From the NCBI GenBank assembly GCA_021793515.1, contig JAJYSP010000020.1, positions 1-52,457 on the forward strand: DNA of 52,457 nt. The letters are read 5' to 3'. The notes under the pieces were generated by a model, which was not told the DNA's origin, ran no database searches, and saw only the letters and a list, made by a program, of their open reading frames with translations. Origin of the DNA: Actinomycetes bacterium. Lineage in GTDB: Bacteria; Actinomycetota; Acidimicrobiia; Acidimicrobiales; RAAP-2. Made by a program: the position numbers and the translations under genes. Below are positions 8,797 to 16,539 of the stretch, piece by piece (position 1 is the stretch's first letter; each line of letters opens with the position of its first letter).

Positions 8797-9087
8797 CGGT
8801 TCCCGCATTCTCGCGTTCCGGGAAATCGGGTCGATACACCCGGGTCGTGGTGCGGTGGGTCCCGCCGAGTTGAACCCCCGTTCGCGGGTTTCGCGGCCCC
8901 GGTGACGGCGAGGCGCGGTTGGCGTAGTGCGGGGGTGAACGCGCGTGGTCGAGATCCCCAGCTCGGCCACGTCAAGTGCGGTGCTGCCTTAACCGGCAAC
9001 GACTCCGTCGCCTGGTCACCCCGTGGCTCACACCCGTCGATCAGCCAAAACGCAGATCAGACGCCGGTCGGGTCCCTGTCGGAGACG
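8797..9087 (+). other. Intergenic stretch between proS and the nusA-operon promoter
   Basis: About 290 bases hold no gene I can support. There are short GC-rich inverted repeats just after proS, such as AACCC/GGGTT around 8872-8890, but none has a T-run, so I do not call a terminator. Small open frames here lack ribosome binding sites and family motifs. The functional elements begin at the promoter at 9088. Confidence 0.5.
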
Positions 9088-9117
9088 TTGCTCATCGGCG
9101 GACGCAACTGCTACAAT
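9088..9117 (+). promoter_or_regulatory. Sigma70-type promoter for the rimP-nusA-infB operon
   Basis: A -35 box TTGCTC (9088-9093) and a near-consensus -10 box TACAAT (9112-9117) are separated by 18 bases, giving an expected start near 9124. This is the best housekeeping promoter seen in the first half of the window. It is followed after about 30 bases by an intrinsic terminator, so reading into rimP must be conditional or partial. Confidence 0.75.
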
Positions 9118-9154
9118 GGTTCGACAGTCCGCCAAGGACGTTTGGACTCGTTTA

Positions 9155-9183
9155 AGCGCGGGCCTCGGGCCCGCGCTTTTTCT
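9155..9183 (+). terminator. Intrinsic terminator/attenuator upstream of rimP
   Basis: A perfect 10-bp GC-rich stem (AGCGCGGGCC 9155-9164 and GGCCCGCGCT 9168-9177) with a 3-base loop is followed by TTTTTCTTTG. It lies between the promoter at 9088-9117 and the rimP start at 9218. An upstream element, AGTCC (9126-9130) with GGACT (9144-9148), could form a second small hairpin. Promoter plus terminator would release an RNA of about 60 bases, or act as an attenuator for the nusA operon. Confidence 0.85.
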
Positions 9184-9217
9184 TTGTCCTGCCCGGCGAC
9201 ATAGAGAGGAGATGGCC

Positions 9218-9709
9218 ATGGATCTGGAGACACCCGTGCGATCACTCCTAAGCCCTCTGGGACTCGACCTCTATGACCTGGAACTCGTCGCCGGAGCGCT
9301 CAACGTCGTTGTTCGCCGAGAGGGTGGTGTCGACGTGGACGCGCTGACCGCCGCGAACCGTGCGATTTCGGCGTGGCTGGACGAAAACGACCCGATCGAA
9401 GGCCACTTCACGCTCGACGTCTCAAGTCCCGGCCTGGAACGGCGCCTTCGCACCCCCGAGCACTTCGCGAGCGCCGTCGGCGAGATCGTCACGCTGCGCG
9501 AGCACCGCGACGATGAGCCCACCCGCCGCCTGGAAGGCGAGATCGTGCGCGCGGACGACACGACGGTGACGATCGTGGACGCCGAGCGCGGCGAGCTGAC
9601 CGTCCAACTCGACGCCATCGAGCGCGCGCGGACCGTCTTCCATTGGGGTCCAGAGACGACGTCCGCTAAGAAGCCCAAAGCCTCGACGGCGAGTAAGAAA
9701 GGCAAGTGA
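9218..9709 (+). CDS. rimP: Ribosome maturation factor RimP
   Basis: RimP assists 30S subunit maturation. The 163-residue product has the two-domain family layout: an N-terminal alpha/beta domain with LDLYDLELV and the hallmark LDVSSPGLERRL (about residues 68-79), then an SH3-like C-terminal domain and a Lys/Ala-rich tail. Two in-frame ATGs compete, at 9212 and 9218. AGAGGAG at 9205-9211 abuts the first but lies 6 bases before the second, so 9218 is preferred. Any longer N-terminus would run through the terminator at 9155-9183 and is rejected. The rimP-nusA order is conserved across bacteria. Confidence 0.95.
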   Translation: MDLETPVRSLLSPLGLDLYDLELVAGALNVVVRREGGVDVDALTAANRAISAWLDENDPIEGHFTLDVSSPGLERRLRTPEHFASAVGEIVTLREHRDDEPTRRLEGEIVRADDTTVTIVDAERGELTVQLDAIERARTVFHWGPETTSAKKPKASTASKKGK

Positions 9710-10815
9710 TGGCGAACTTCGAATTCCTTGAGGCGCTCGGACAGATTGCGCGCGACCAGAACATCGACGAGGGCGAGCTGCTCGTCGCCCTCGCGAACGC
9801 GCTGCTCGCGGCCTACAAGCGTCGGCCCGATTCCGCCGAGGACGCCGAGGTCGAGATCAACCCCGAGACGGGCGAAATCAAGGTCTGGGGACTCGAGCTG
9901 GACGTTGAGGGTAACGTCACGCGCGAGTGGGACGCGACACCCGAGGACTTCGGGCGTATCGCGGCCCAGACCGCCAAGCAAGTCCTGATGCAGCTGATCC
10001 GCGACATCCAGCGGCGCCAGATGTACGAGGAATTTGCCAACCGCGAGGGTGACATTGTCTCAGGCACGGTCCAGCAGAATGACAACCGCTACACGTTGCT
10101 CGACCTCGGACGCGTCGAGGCCCTACTGCCTCAGGCCGAGCAGATCGCCTTCGAGCGCTACGAGCACGGTGCGCGAATCAAGGTCTACATCGTCGAAGTG
10201 CGCAAGACCAACAAGGGTCCCCAGATCGTGGTGAGCCGCACACACCCCGCACTGGTTGCCAAGCTCTTCGAGATCGAGGTCCCCGAGATCGCCAACGGCA
10301 TTGTCGAGATCAAGGCCATCGCTCGAGAGCCCGGTCACCGGAGCAAGATCGCGGTTGCTTCGAACGACGCCATGGTCGACCCGGTCGGGGCGTGCGTCGG
10401 GGCTCGAGGCTCACGCGTACGTAACATCACCAACGAGCTGCGCTCCGAGCGTATCGATGTCGTGCCCTACAGCGACGACCCCGTGGAGTTCATCCAGGCG
10501 GCGTTGGCACCGGCGCGGGTCCGCGAGGTCCGCCTCGACGAGGAGCAGGGCGTGGCGACGGTCATCGTGCACGATCAGCAGCTCTCCCTCGCGATTGGTA
10601 AAGAGGGCCAGAACGCACGGCTGGCCGCTCGGTTGACCGGGTGGCGTATCGACATCCGCTCCGAGAACGAGGGCGTTGAAGAGGAGATCGTCGACGAGGT
10701 CTGGACCGAGGACGACGTCGTCGTCGACGAGGTCGTGCACGTCGTAACGGTCGGCGAGGAACACGGCGCGGCCGGCGCCGATGATGCGGTATCGGTGCAG
10801 GAGGGCGAGGCATAG
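9709..10815 (+). CDS. nusA: Transcription termination/antitermination factor NusA
   Basis: NusA binds RNA polymerase and nascent RNA to control pausing, termination and antitermination. The 368 residues comprise the N-terminal polymerase-binding domain (about 1-115), an S1 domain (about 119-190), KH1 (DPVGACVGARGSRV, about 225-238) and KH2 (LAIGKEGQNARLAARLTGW, about 294-312). An acidic tail rich in Glu, Asp and Val follows; the E. coli-type C-terminal repeats are absent, as in other actinobacteria. I use the ATG at 9709, which overlaps the rimP stop by one base; a GTG one codon upstream is possible. NusA itself could act on the terminator ahead of rimP. Confidence 0.97.
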   Translation: MANFEFLEALGQIARDQNIDEGELLVALANALLAAYKRRPDSAEDAEVEINPETGEIKVWGLELDVEGNVTREWDATPEDFGRIAAQTAKQVLMQLIRDIQRRQMYEEFANREGDIVSGTVQQNDNRYTLLDLGRVEALLPQAEQIAFERYEHGARIKVYIVEVRKTNKGPQIVVSRTHPALVAKLFEIEVPEIANGIVEIKAIAREPGHRSKIAVASNDAMVDPVGACVGARGSRVRNITNELRSERIDVVPYSDDPVEFIQAALAPARVREVRLDEEQGVATVIVHDQQLSLAIGKEGQNARLAARLTGWRIDIRSENEGVEEEIVDEVWTEDDVVVDEVVHVVTVGEEHGAAGADDAVSVQEGEA

Positions 10816-11069
10816 CCCCGTATCGAACGTGCGTGGTCTGTCGCGCCCGACGCCCGGATGTGGAACTGTGTCGGGCGGGTCGCGGCGAAGATGGGACGTG
10901 GTACCTCGGTCGAGGGGTCGGTCGAGGTGTCTGGTGGTGTCGTGACCGGGATTGTGGGTCGCGTCTGCGGTGGGGCGCGGTAGCGCGAGCGCTACGGTCG
11001 CCGGTGTCCGCCGCCGACGTGGACGACCTGGTCGCGCTCGTTGGTGCGGGGGCTGGTCCGCACTGCTGA
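10812..11069 (+). CDS. ylxR: YlxR (RnpM)-family RNA-binding protein, apparent ATA start
   Basis: The reading frame gives APYRTCVVCRARRP at its very N-terminus, the hallmark of the YlxR family, followed by GRGVWWCRDRDC and RALR; the product is about 85 residues. YlxR sits between nusA and infB in most Gram-positives and binds RNA (RNase P RNA in Firmicutes, from memory). The first normal start, GTG at 10833, would remove the conserved RTC. No ATG, GTG or TTG lies between that point and the in-frame TGA at 10782-10784. A strong AGGAGG at 10799-10804 sits 7 bases before ATA at 10812, which overlaps the nusA TAG. I therefore infer an AUA start; the fallback is 10833-11069. Confidence 0.75.
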   Translation: MAPYRTCVVCRARRPDVELCRAGRGEDGTWYLGRGVGRGVWWCRDRDCGSRLRWGAVARALRSPVSAADVDDLVALVGAGAGPHC

Positions 11070-11134
11070 TGGTTGTGAAAGAATATGTGACTGTGTGTGC
11101 GCGCGTCGTACACACTCCGATGTAAGGGAACGTT

Positions 11135-13849
11135 TTGGCGCTGAAGAAGATCCGGGTACACGAGCTCTCGAAGGAACTCGGGATGACGAGCAAGGAGTTG
11201 CTCGCGCTCGCTCAGAAACTAGGCATTGGTGCCTCGAGTCCGTCCGCGTCCATCGAGGACGCCCAGGCCGACCGCATCCGTCGTCGCGCGGACGCCGACG
11301 GCCTGCGCCGTCAGGTGCAACCCGACGAGCCCAAGGGCACAAAGACGACTCACACCGCGAAGCCCGCGGCCGTCGCTGAAAGCGCCCCCGCGCCCGCCCC
11401 CGCGCCGCCGAGCGCGAGCGTACCTGCGGCACCGCCCACGCCACCCGTGGCGGCACACGAACGGGTCGTCGCCGACGCCGACGCACCCAGCCAGGCCGAA
11501 CCGGTCCCGGCCGCCAGCGCGCCAAGCGAGGCGCCAGAGGCGCCCAAGTTCGTGCGCAGCCGCGCGACCCCACCCAAGCCGGCGCCGACGCGCACGGTCT
11601 CACCCGACGGTCCGACGACGATTCGACCGACCCAGCGACCGGTCGCCGGCGACGGGTCAGAATCACCCCAGCCCAAGCGACCACCGCTGTCGATGACGGG
11701 ACGACCAATCCCGCCGCCGCCCGGCCGACCACTGAGTCCGTCAGGACGACCAATCCCGCCGCCGCCCGGCGCCCGACGTCCGATCAGCAGTGCACCGGGA
11801 CGTACGGGTGGCCCCGGATCGCGACCGGCCTCTCGTCCCGGTGGTCCACCGAGGACGGGCGCACCCCGTCCGGGCGGCACCGGATTCGGCGGTCCACGCA
11901 CTGGTCCCGGATCGGGGCCGTCGGCGACGCCCGGTCGCCCGCCCGCCCGTGGTGGTGGCGGTCCCCGTGGATCCCAGCGCAAGGCGACGCGACGTCGACG
12001 TCGCAACGTCGAAGAGCTCGAGCCGACTCAGATGACCACGTGGCAGCCGAGCAGCGCCCCGGTGCCCGACGGCGAGGTCATCATCGAGCGGGGCTCGACG
12101 GCCAAGGACGTCGGCCCCAAGCTGAATCGCAGCGCGGCTGACATCATCCGGTTCCTCTTCCTCCAGGGTGAGATCGTGACCGCGGTGCAGGGCCTCAGTG
12201 ACGACATGATCGAGTTGTACGCGGCCGAAGTCGGTGCGTCGGTTCGCATGGTCGACCCGGGTGAACAGCAAGAGGCCGCGTTGCTCGCGAAGTTCTTCGA
12301 CGAGGATGACCTCGATGACGAGATCCCCGCGACGCCGCGGCCCCCGGTCGTGACGGTCATGGGCCACGTCGACCACGGCAAGACCAAATTGCTCGACCAG
12401 ATTCGTAAGACCAACGTCGTCGCCGGCGAGGCCGGTGGCATCACCCAGCACATCGGCGCCTACACGGTGACGTGGCGTGGTCGCTCGATCACGTTCCTCG
12501 ACACGCCGGGTCACGAGGCCTTCACGGCGATGCGCGCTCGTGGCGCCAAGGTCACCGACATCGTGATCCTCGTAGTCGCGGCGGATGACGGTGTCATGCC
12601 CCAGACGGTCGAGGCGATCAATCACGCCAAGGCGGCCGACGTCACCCTGATCGTGGCGGTGAACAAGATCGACAAGGCCGACGCCAACCCCGATCGGGTC
12701 CTCCAGCAGATCAGTGAGTACGGCCTCGTGCCCGAGAAGTGGGGCGGTGACACCATCTGTGTCGAGATCTCGGCACTCCAGAACGTGGGCATCGATGAAC
12801 TGCTCGAGCAGGTCCTGCTCGTCGCCGAGATGGGCGAGCTCGTCGCTCGTCCGACCGGACGCGCGATCGGCACGGTGCTCGAAGCGAATCTCGAGGTCGG
12901 ACGCGGTCCGGTCGCGACGGTCATGGTCCAAAAGGGACTACTAGCCGTCGGGGACCCCGTGGTCGCCGGCGCCGCCTACGGCAAGGTCAAGGCGCTCATC
13001 AACGACCGCGGTCAGCAGGTCAAGTCCGCCGGCCCGTCAACGCCGGTCCAGGTACTCGGGTTCAGTGAGCCACCGCTCGCTGGCGACGAGATGCGCGTGG
13101 CCGACGACCTCGGTCACGCCCGGTCGCTCGCCGAAGCGCGCGCCCAGCGCGTGCGCCTCGTGGGCCACCAGCCCGTGGCCGCCGCGAGCGGTGCGCGCCT
13201 CGAGGACCTCTTCGAGCAAATCCAGCGTGGCGAGACGGCAACCCTCAACCTGGTATTGAAGGCTGACGTGCAAGGTTCACTCGAGGCTTGCACGGAGTCA
13301 CTGCGAAAGCTCGAGCGCGACGACGTGAAGTTGGTGCTCGTGCACCGCGGCGTCGGTGGGATCACCGAGAACGACGTGCAACTCGCCAAGGCCTCCAACG
13401 CCACCATCATCGGCTTCAACGTCCGACCCGACCGGCGTAGCCGAGAGTTGGCCGAGTCCGAGGGCGTCGAAGTGCGCACCTACGAAATCATCTACAAGTT
13501 GATCGAAGAGATCGAGGCCGCCATGCTCGGCCTGCTTTCGCCGGTCTTCGAAGAGGTCGTCACCGGTGAGGCGGAGGTCCGCGAGGTCTTCCGGGTGCCC
13601 AAGATCGGCGCGATCGCCGGCTGCTTCGTGCGCGAAGGCGTCATCACCCGTGGCTCGAAGGTTCGCTTCCTCCGTGAGGGCACGATCATCTGGAAGGGCA
13701 CCATCACCTCGCTGCGACGCTTCAAGGACGACGCGCGCGAAGTGCAGGCGGGCTTCGAATGCGGCATCGGCCTTTCGGACTATCAGGACCTCAAGGAAGG
13801 CGACATCATCGAGACCTTCGATGAGCGTGAGATTCCGCGAACGGCGTAA
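11135..13849 (+). CDS. infB: Translation initiation factor IF-2
   Basis: IF-2 is the GTPase that places initiator tRNA on the 30S subunit and joins the subunits. The 904 residues begin with an IF2N helical motif ([20 protein letters not shown], about 6-25). A long Pro/Ala/Gly/Arg-rich linker (about 55-290) contains two copies of [10 protein letters not shown] second IF2N-like segment precedes the G domain: [15 protein letters not shown] (G1, about 404-418), [10 protein letters not shown] (G2), DTPGHEAF (G3), NKID (G4) and EISAL (G5). Domains II to IV follow to the C-terminus. The TTG start at 11135 has AAGGGA at 11124-11129. The linker is the main difference from shorter IF-2 proteins. Confidence 0.98.
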   Translation: MALKKIRVHELSKELGMTSKELLALAQKLGIGASSPSASIEDAQADRIRRRADADGLRRQVQPDEPKGTKTTHTAKPAAVAESAPAPAPAPPSASVPAAPPTPPVAAHERVVADADAPSQAEPVPAASAPSEAPEAPKFVRSRATPPKPAPTRTVSPDGPTTIRPTQRPVAGDGSESPQPKRPPLSMTGRPIPPPPGRPLSPSGRPIPPPPGARRPISSAPGRTGGPGSRPASRPGGPPRTGAPRPGGTGFGGPRTGPGSGPSATPGRPPARGGGGPRGSQRKATRRRRRNVEELEPTQMTTWQPSSAPVPDGEVIIERGSTAKDVGPKLNRSAADIIRFLFLQGEIVTAVQGLSDDMIELYAAEVGASVRMVDPGEQQEAALLAKFFDEDDLDDEIPATPRPPVVTVMGHVDHGKTKLLDQIRKTNVVAGEAGGITQHIGAYTVTWRGRSITFLDTPGHEAFTAMRARGAKVTDIVILVVAADDGVMPQTVEAINHAKAADVTLIVAVNKIDKADANPDRVLQQISEYGLVPEKWGGDTICVEISALQNVGIDELLEQVLLVAEMGELVARPTGRAIGTVLEANLEVGRGPVATVMVQKGLLAVGDPVVAGAAYGKVKALINDRGQQVKSAGPSTPVQVLGFSEPPLAGDEMRVADDLGHARSLAEARAQRVRLVGHQPVAAASGARLEDLFEQIQRGETATLNLVLKADVQGSLEACTESLRKLERDDVKLVLVHRGVGGITENDVQLAKASNATIIGFNVRPDRRSRELAESEGVEVRTYEIIYKLIEEIEAAMLGLLSPVFEEVVTGEAEVREVFRVPKIGAIAGCFVREGVITRGSKVRFLREGTIIWKGTITSLRRFKDDAREVQAGFECGIGLSDYQDLKEGDIIETFDEREIPRTA

Positions 13850-13852
13850 GCC

Positions 13853-14212
13853 ATGGCACATCCGAGTGGACATCACACCTACCCGCGCTCAGCGCGCGTC
13901 AACCAGATCCTGCGCGAGATCATCTCGGACGAGCTGGTTCGACTGTCGGACATCGACGAGCGCCTCGGGCTGCTCACGGTGACCGGCGTCGAGACGTCAC
14001 CGGATCTGCGTCAGGGCGTGGTGTTCTTCGATTCGCTCCCGAGTGGGGCCCGTGAGGTGCTCGAAGAGCACCGTCGCCAACTCCAAGGCGCGGTGAACGC
14101 GCAAACTCGTCTGAAGCGCACGCCGATTCTGACGTTCCGAGCCGACCCCGCGATCGCCCAGGGCCAAGCGGTCGAAGAGATCCTGCGCCGGCATCGAGAC
14201 GATGACGACTAA
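13853..14212 (+). CDS. rbfA: Ribosome-binding factor A
   Basis: RbfA binds immature 30S subunits and helps finish the 16S rRNA 5' end. The 119-residue product has the single KH-like fold pattern: RVNQILREIISDEL (about 14-27), LLTVTGVETSPDLRQGVVFF and the LRxTPxLTF-like LKRTPILTFRADPA near residues 86-99. It starts three bases after the infB stop and overlaps truB by 11 bases, in the usual infB-rbfA-truB order. The C-terminus ends in an acidic DDDD tail. Confidence 0.96.
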   Translation: MAHPSGHHTYPRSARVNQILREIISDELVRLSDIDERLGLLTVTGVETSPDLRQGVVFFDSLPSGAREVLEEHRRQLQGAVNAQTRLKRTPILTFRADPAIAQGQAVEEILRRHRDDDD

Positions 14213-15098
14213 CGGCATGTTGCTGCTCGATAAGTCGGGCGGGATGACGAGTCACGATGTCGTCGCCCGGGTCCGGCGCATCGTCGGGGAACGACGGGTC
14301 GGGCACGCCGGAACCCTCGATCCCATGGCGACGGGCCTCTTGATCGTGGCGGTCGGACCGGCGACGAGGCTCTTGCGGTTCGTCCAGGCGGAGACGAAGC
14401 GATACGTCGGCACGATCCAGCTGGGCGTCGCGACCGACACGCTCGACGCTGATGGCTCGGTGGTGGCGCGCGCGGCGGTGCCCGATATCGACGAGAACGC
14501 GATGGCGATGGCCGCGGCCACGCTCACGGGGCCGCAACAGCAGGTGCCACCGATGGTCTCGGCGATCAAGATCGGCGGCGAGCGACTCTATGATCTCGCG
14601 CGGCGAGGCGTCGAAGTGGATCGGCCGGCGCGATCGATCACCGTGGAGTCGTTCCGACTGACGCCGGGCCACGACGATCGATGGGACTTCGACGTCATCT
14701 GCTCCACCGGGACCTACGTCCGGGTGTTGGCGAGTGACCTCGCCCAACGCCTCGGCACGGTCGGCCATCTCACCGCACTACGCCGCACGGCGATCGGCGT
14801 GCACGACGTGCGTGACGCAGTGACCCTCGAGGCGCTCGAGGACGCGATACGCCTCGGTCGTTCGCCGATCGCACCGCCGCGAGCCATGGTCCAGCAGTTG
14901 GCATCGGCGAACGTCGACGATGACGCGGTGCGTCGCATCGTCCAGGGCCAACGGATCGACATCGTGTCACCAGTGGACGGGTCGACCGTCGCCGCACTCG
15001 ACCGGGCGGGCGAGCTCGTCGCGGTCCTTCGGCGGCGAGGCGACCAGTGGCAACCCGAAATCGTCTTTGCGGCCGACGCCGGCCCTGGCCGCTCGTAG
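14202..15098 (+). CDS. truB: tRNA pseudouridine(55) synthase
   Basis: TruB converts U55 of the T-loop of tRNAs to pseudouridine. The 298 residues carry the catalytic motif GHAGTLDPMATGLL, with the nucleophilic Asp at residue 40. RYVGTIQLGVATDTLDADG, the QQVPPMVSAIKIGGERLYDLAR segment region and CSTGTYVRVLASDLAQ follow, then a PUA-like C-terminal part. The start ATG overlaps rbfA by 11 bases. Its TAG stop forms part of the probable promoter for ribF. Confidence 0.97.
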   Translation: MTTNGMLLLDKSGGMTSHDVVARVRRIVGERRVGHAGTLDPMATGLLIVAVGPATRLLRFVQAETKRYVGTIQLGVATDTLDADGSVVARAAVPDIDENAMAMAAATLTGPQQQVPPMVSAIKIGGERLYDLARRGVEVDRPARSITVESFRLTPGHDDRWDFDVICSTGTYVRVLASDLAQRLGTVGHLTALRRTAIGVHDVRDAVTLEALEDAIRLGRSPIAPPRAMVQQLASANVDDDAVRRIVQGQRIDIVSPVDGSTVAALDRAGELVAVLRRRGDQWQPEIVFAADAGPGRS

Positions 15099-15101
15099 GT
15101 T
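15096..15101 (+). promoter_or_regulatory. -10 element for probable leaderless ribF transcript
   Basis: TAGGTT ends 7 bases before the ribF ATG, and no ribosome binding site lies between. The TAG is also the truB stop codon. It fits the TANNNT-to-start spacing seen repeatedly in this window. Confidence 0.5.
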
Positions 15102-15108
15102 GTCACTG

Positions 15109-16068
15109 ATGATCGTCTGGCGCGATGGCGACTACGTGGAACTCGACGAACGGCGAAGCGCTGTCGCGGTCGGCGTCTTTGACGGGCTCCATCGGGGGCA
15201 CCAACGGGTCATCGGTCGCGCTCGTGAGCTGGCCGCCGTGCACGCCGGGCGTCTCGCGGTGGTCACGTTCTTCCCGCACCCCGCACTCACCGTTCACCCC
15301 GAGCGGGTCCCGCTCGCGATCGGGACCCTTGAGCAGCGGCTCCACGGTTTCGAAGCGCTGGGCGTTGAACTCGTGCGGGTCCTGCACTTCGACGAGCAGC
15401 TCGCGCTGGAGTCCGCCGAGTCCTTCGTGGACCGCGTGCTCGTCCACGACCTGCGCGCAGCCGACGTGGTGGTGGGCGAGGACTTCCGCTACGGACACGA
15501 CCGAGCCGGTGACGTGCGCAGCCTGACGGCGGTCGGGGCCACCGAGGACTTCCGCGTCCACGCACTGGCCCTGGCCGGGGACGGACGACGGTGGTCCTCG
15601 ACCGCGATCCGTGAAGCGGTGTCCCACGGGGACCTCGAGCGGGCGGCCACGGTCCTCGGCCGCCCCTTCGCGCTTCGAGCGGTCGTCGAGCACGGCGATG
15701 CTCGGGGCCGCGAACTGGGCTTTCCAACGGCCAACCTGCGCGTCGACGGGGGAGCGTTGAGCCCGCCCGCGGGCGTCTACGCGGCGGCGGTGCGTACCCC
15801 GGAGGGGGAGTGGTGGTGTGGCGCGGTCTCGATCGGGCGGCGCCCGCAGTTCTATGACGAGGGCGAGACCCTCGTCGAGGTCCACCTGGTGGATTACCAC
15901 GGTGACCTCTATGGCGCCACGATCGACGTCGCATTTCTCACGCGCCTACGTGACCAGGTGCGCTTCGACTCGGTGGGTGACCTGGTCGCCCAAATGGGGC
16001 GCGACGTGGCCGAATGTCGGGAAATTTATACGAGTTCGCCACCGACGACCTGGACACTGCTAGGCTAA
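15109..16068 (+). CDS. ribF: Bifunctional riboflavin kinase / FAD synthetase
   Basis: RibF phosphorylates riboflavin to FMN and adenylylates FMN to FAD. Of 319 residues, the first half is the nucleotidyltransferase-like FAD synthetase with GVFDGLHRGHQRVIGRA (about 22-38) and SSTAIREAV (about 163-171). The second half is the riboflavin kinase beta-barrel with ELGFPTANL (about 203-211) and a conserved VEVHLVDYHGDLYG stretch. The ATG at 15109 is chosen because it immediately precedes the conserved N-terminal strand and the truB gene ends just before it. Linkage to truB and rpsO is standard. Confidence 0.96.
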   Translation: MIVWRDGDYVELDERRSAVAVGVFDGLHRGHQRVIGRARELAAVHAGRLAVVTFFPHPALTVHPERVPLAIGTLEQRLHGFEALGVELVRVLHFDEQLALESAESFVDRVLVHDLRAADVVVGEDFRYGHDRAGDVRSLTAVGATEDFRVHALALAGDGRRWSSTAIREAVSHGDLERAATVLGRPFALRAVVEHGDARGRELGFPTANLRVDGGALSPPAGVYAAAVRTPEGEWWCGAVSIGRRPQFYDEGETLVEVHLVDYHGDLYGATIDVAFLTRLRDQVRFDSVGDLVAQMGRDVAECREIYTSSPPTTWTLLG

Positions 16069-16074
16069 GACCTC

Positions 16075-16091
16075 GGTCAGCGACGCTGATC
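16075..16091 (+). promoter_or_regulatory. Small hairpin in the rpsO leader
   Basis: GGTCAGC (16075-16081) can pair with GCTGATC (16085-16091), with one G-U wobble, in the 84-base gap before rpsO. S15 represses its own mRNA in several bacteria through leader structures. This hairpin is only a candidate; no conserved S15 leader class is recognisable. Confidence 0.25.
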
Positions 16092-16152
16092 GTGTGGGTC
16101 GTCAAGTGGGCGGCTCGCAGCTGGACCCCCGACTCATAAGGCAAACGACGTT

Positions 16153-16410
16153 ATGGCTGAGAAGCAGCAGATCATCAAGGACTTTCAGGCCCACGAGACG
16201 GACACGGGCTCGCCCGAAGTCCAAATCGCGATCCTGACTGACCGGATCTCGCACTTGACTGAGCATCTGAAGGTACACAAGGGTGATCATCACACCCGCC
16301 GCGGACTCATGAAGCTCATCGGCCAACGACGGCGCCTGCTCGACTATGTGCAGCGCGACAACGTCGAACGTTATCGCTCCCTGATCGGCCGTCTCGGTAT
16401 TCGTCGCTAG
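16153..16410 (+). CDS. rpsO: 30S ribosomal protein S15
   Basis: S15 binds the central domain of 16S rRNA early in 30S assembly. The 85-residue product shows the family pattern throughout: [19 protein letters not shown] (about 15-33), [20 protein letters not shown] (about 38-57) and RRRLLDYVQ. Length and charge are normal. It is followed after 129 bases by pnp, the near-universal partner. The pnp leader contains two strong hairpins, so the two genes are probably cotranscribed and processed. Confidence 0.98.
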   Translation: MAEKQQIIKDFQAHETDTGSPEVQIAILTDRISHLTEHLKVHKGDHHTRRGLMKLIGQRRRLLDYVQRDNVERYRSLIGRLGIRR

Positions 16411-16414
16411 CCGC

Positions 16415-16501
16415 TACGCCGACGCCGTCGGCGTACGCAACACATCCGAGACCTCGGAGGCCAGTGGAGAATCGTCGCCGTCGTCGACGGTTGCCCACTG
16501 G
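16415..16501 (+). promoter_or_regulatory. Structured pnp leader: two hairpins between rpsO and pnp
   Basis: The first hairpin is a perfect 9-bp stem TACGCCGAC/GTCGGCGTA (16415-16423 and 16427-16435). The second is a long two-part stem: CCAGTGG (16461-16467) with CCACTGG (16495-16501), enclosing CCGTC (16478-16482) with GACGG (16486-16490). Neither has a T-run. In E. coli the rpsO-pnp intergenic hairpin is an RNase III site through which PNPase controls its own mRNA. A similar role here is an inference from position and structure. Confidence 0.55.
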
Positions 16502-16539
16502 GATCCGGGCGGAGTGTTGCCTACCGCTAAGGAGCAACC

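Noticed and set aside
9023-9217. In-frame upstream extension of rimP
   Set aside because: It would translate through the promoter and intrinsic terminator and adds no conserved residues.
11741-12931. 396-codon open frame on the minus strand inside infB
   Set aside because: It is fully antisense to the IF-2 G domain, has no family motifs and arises from high-GC codon bias.
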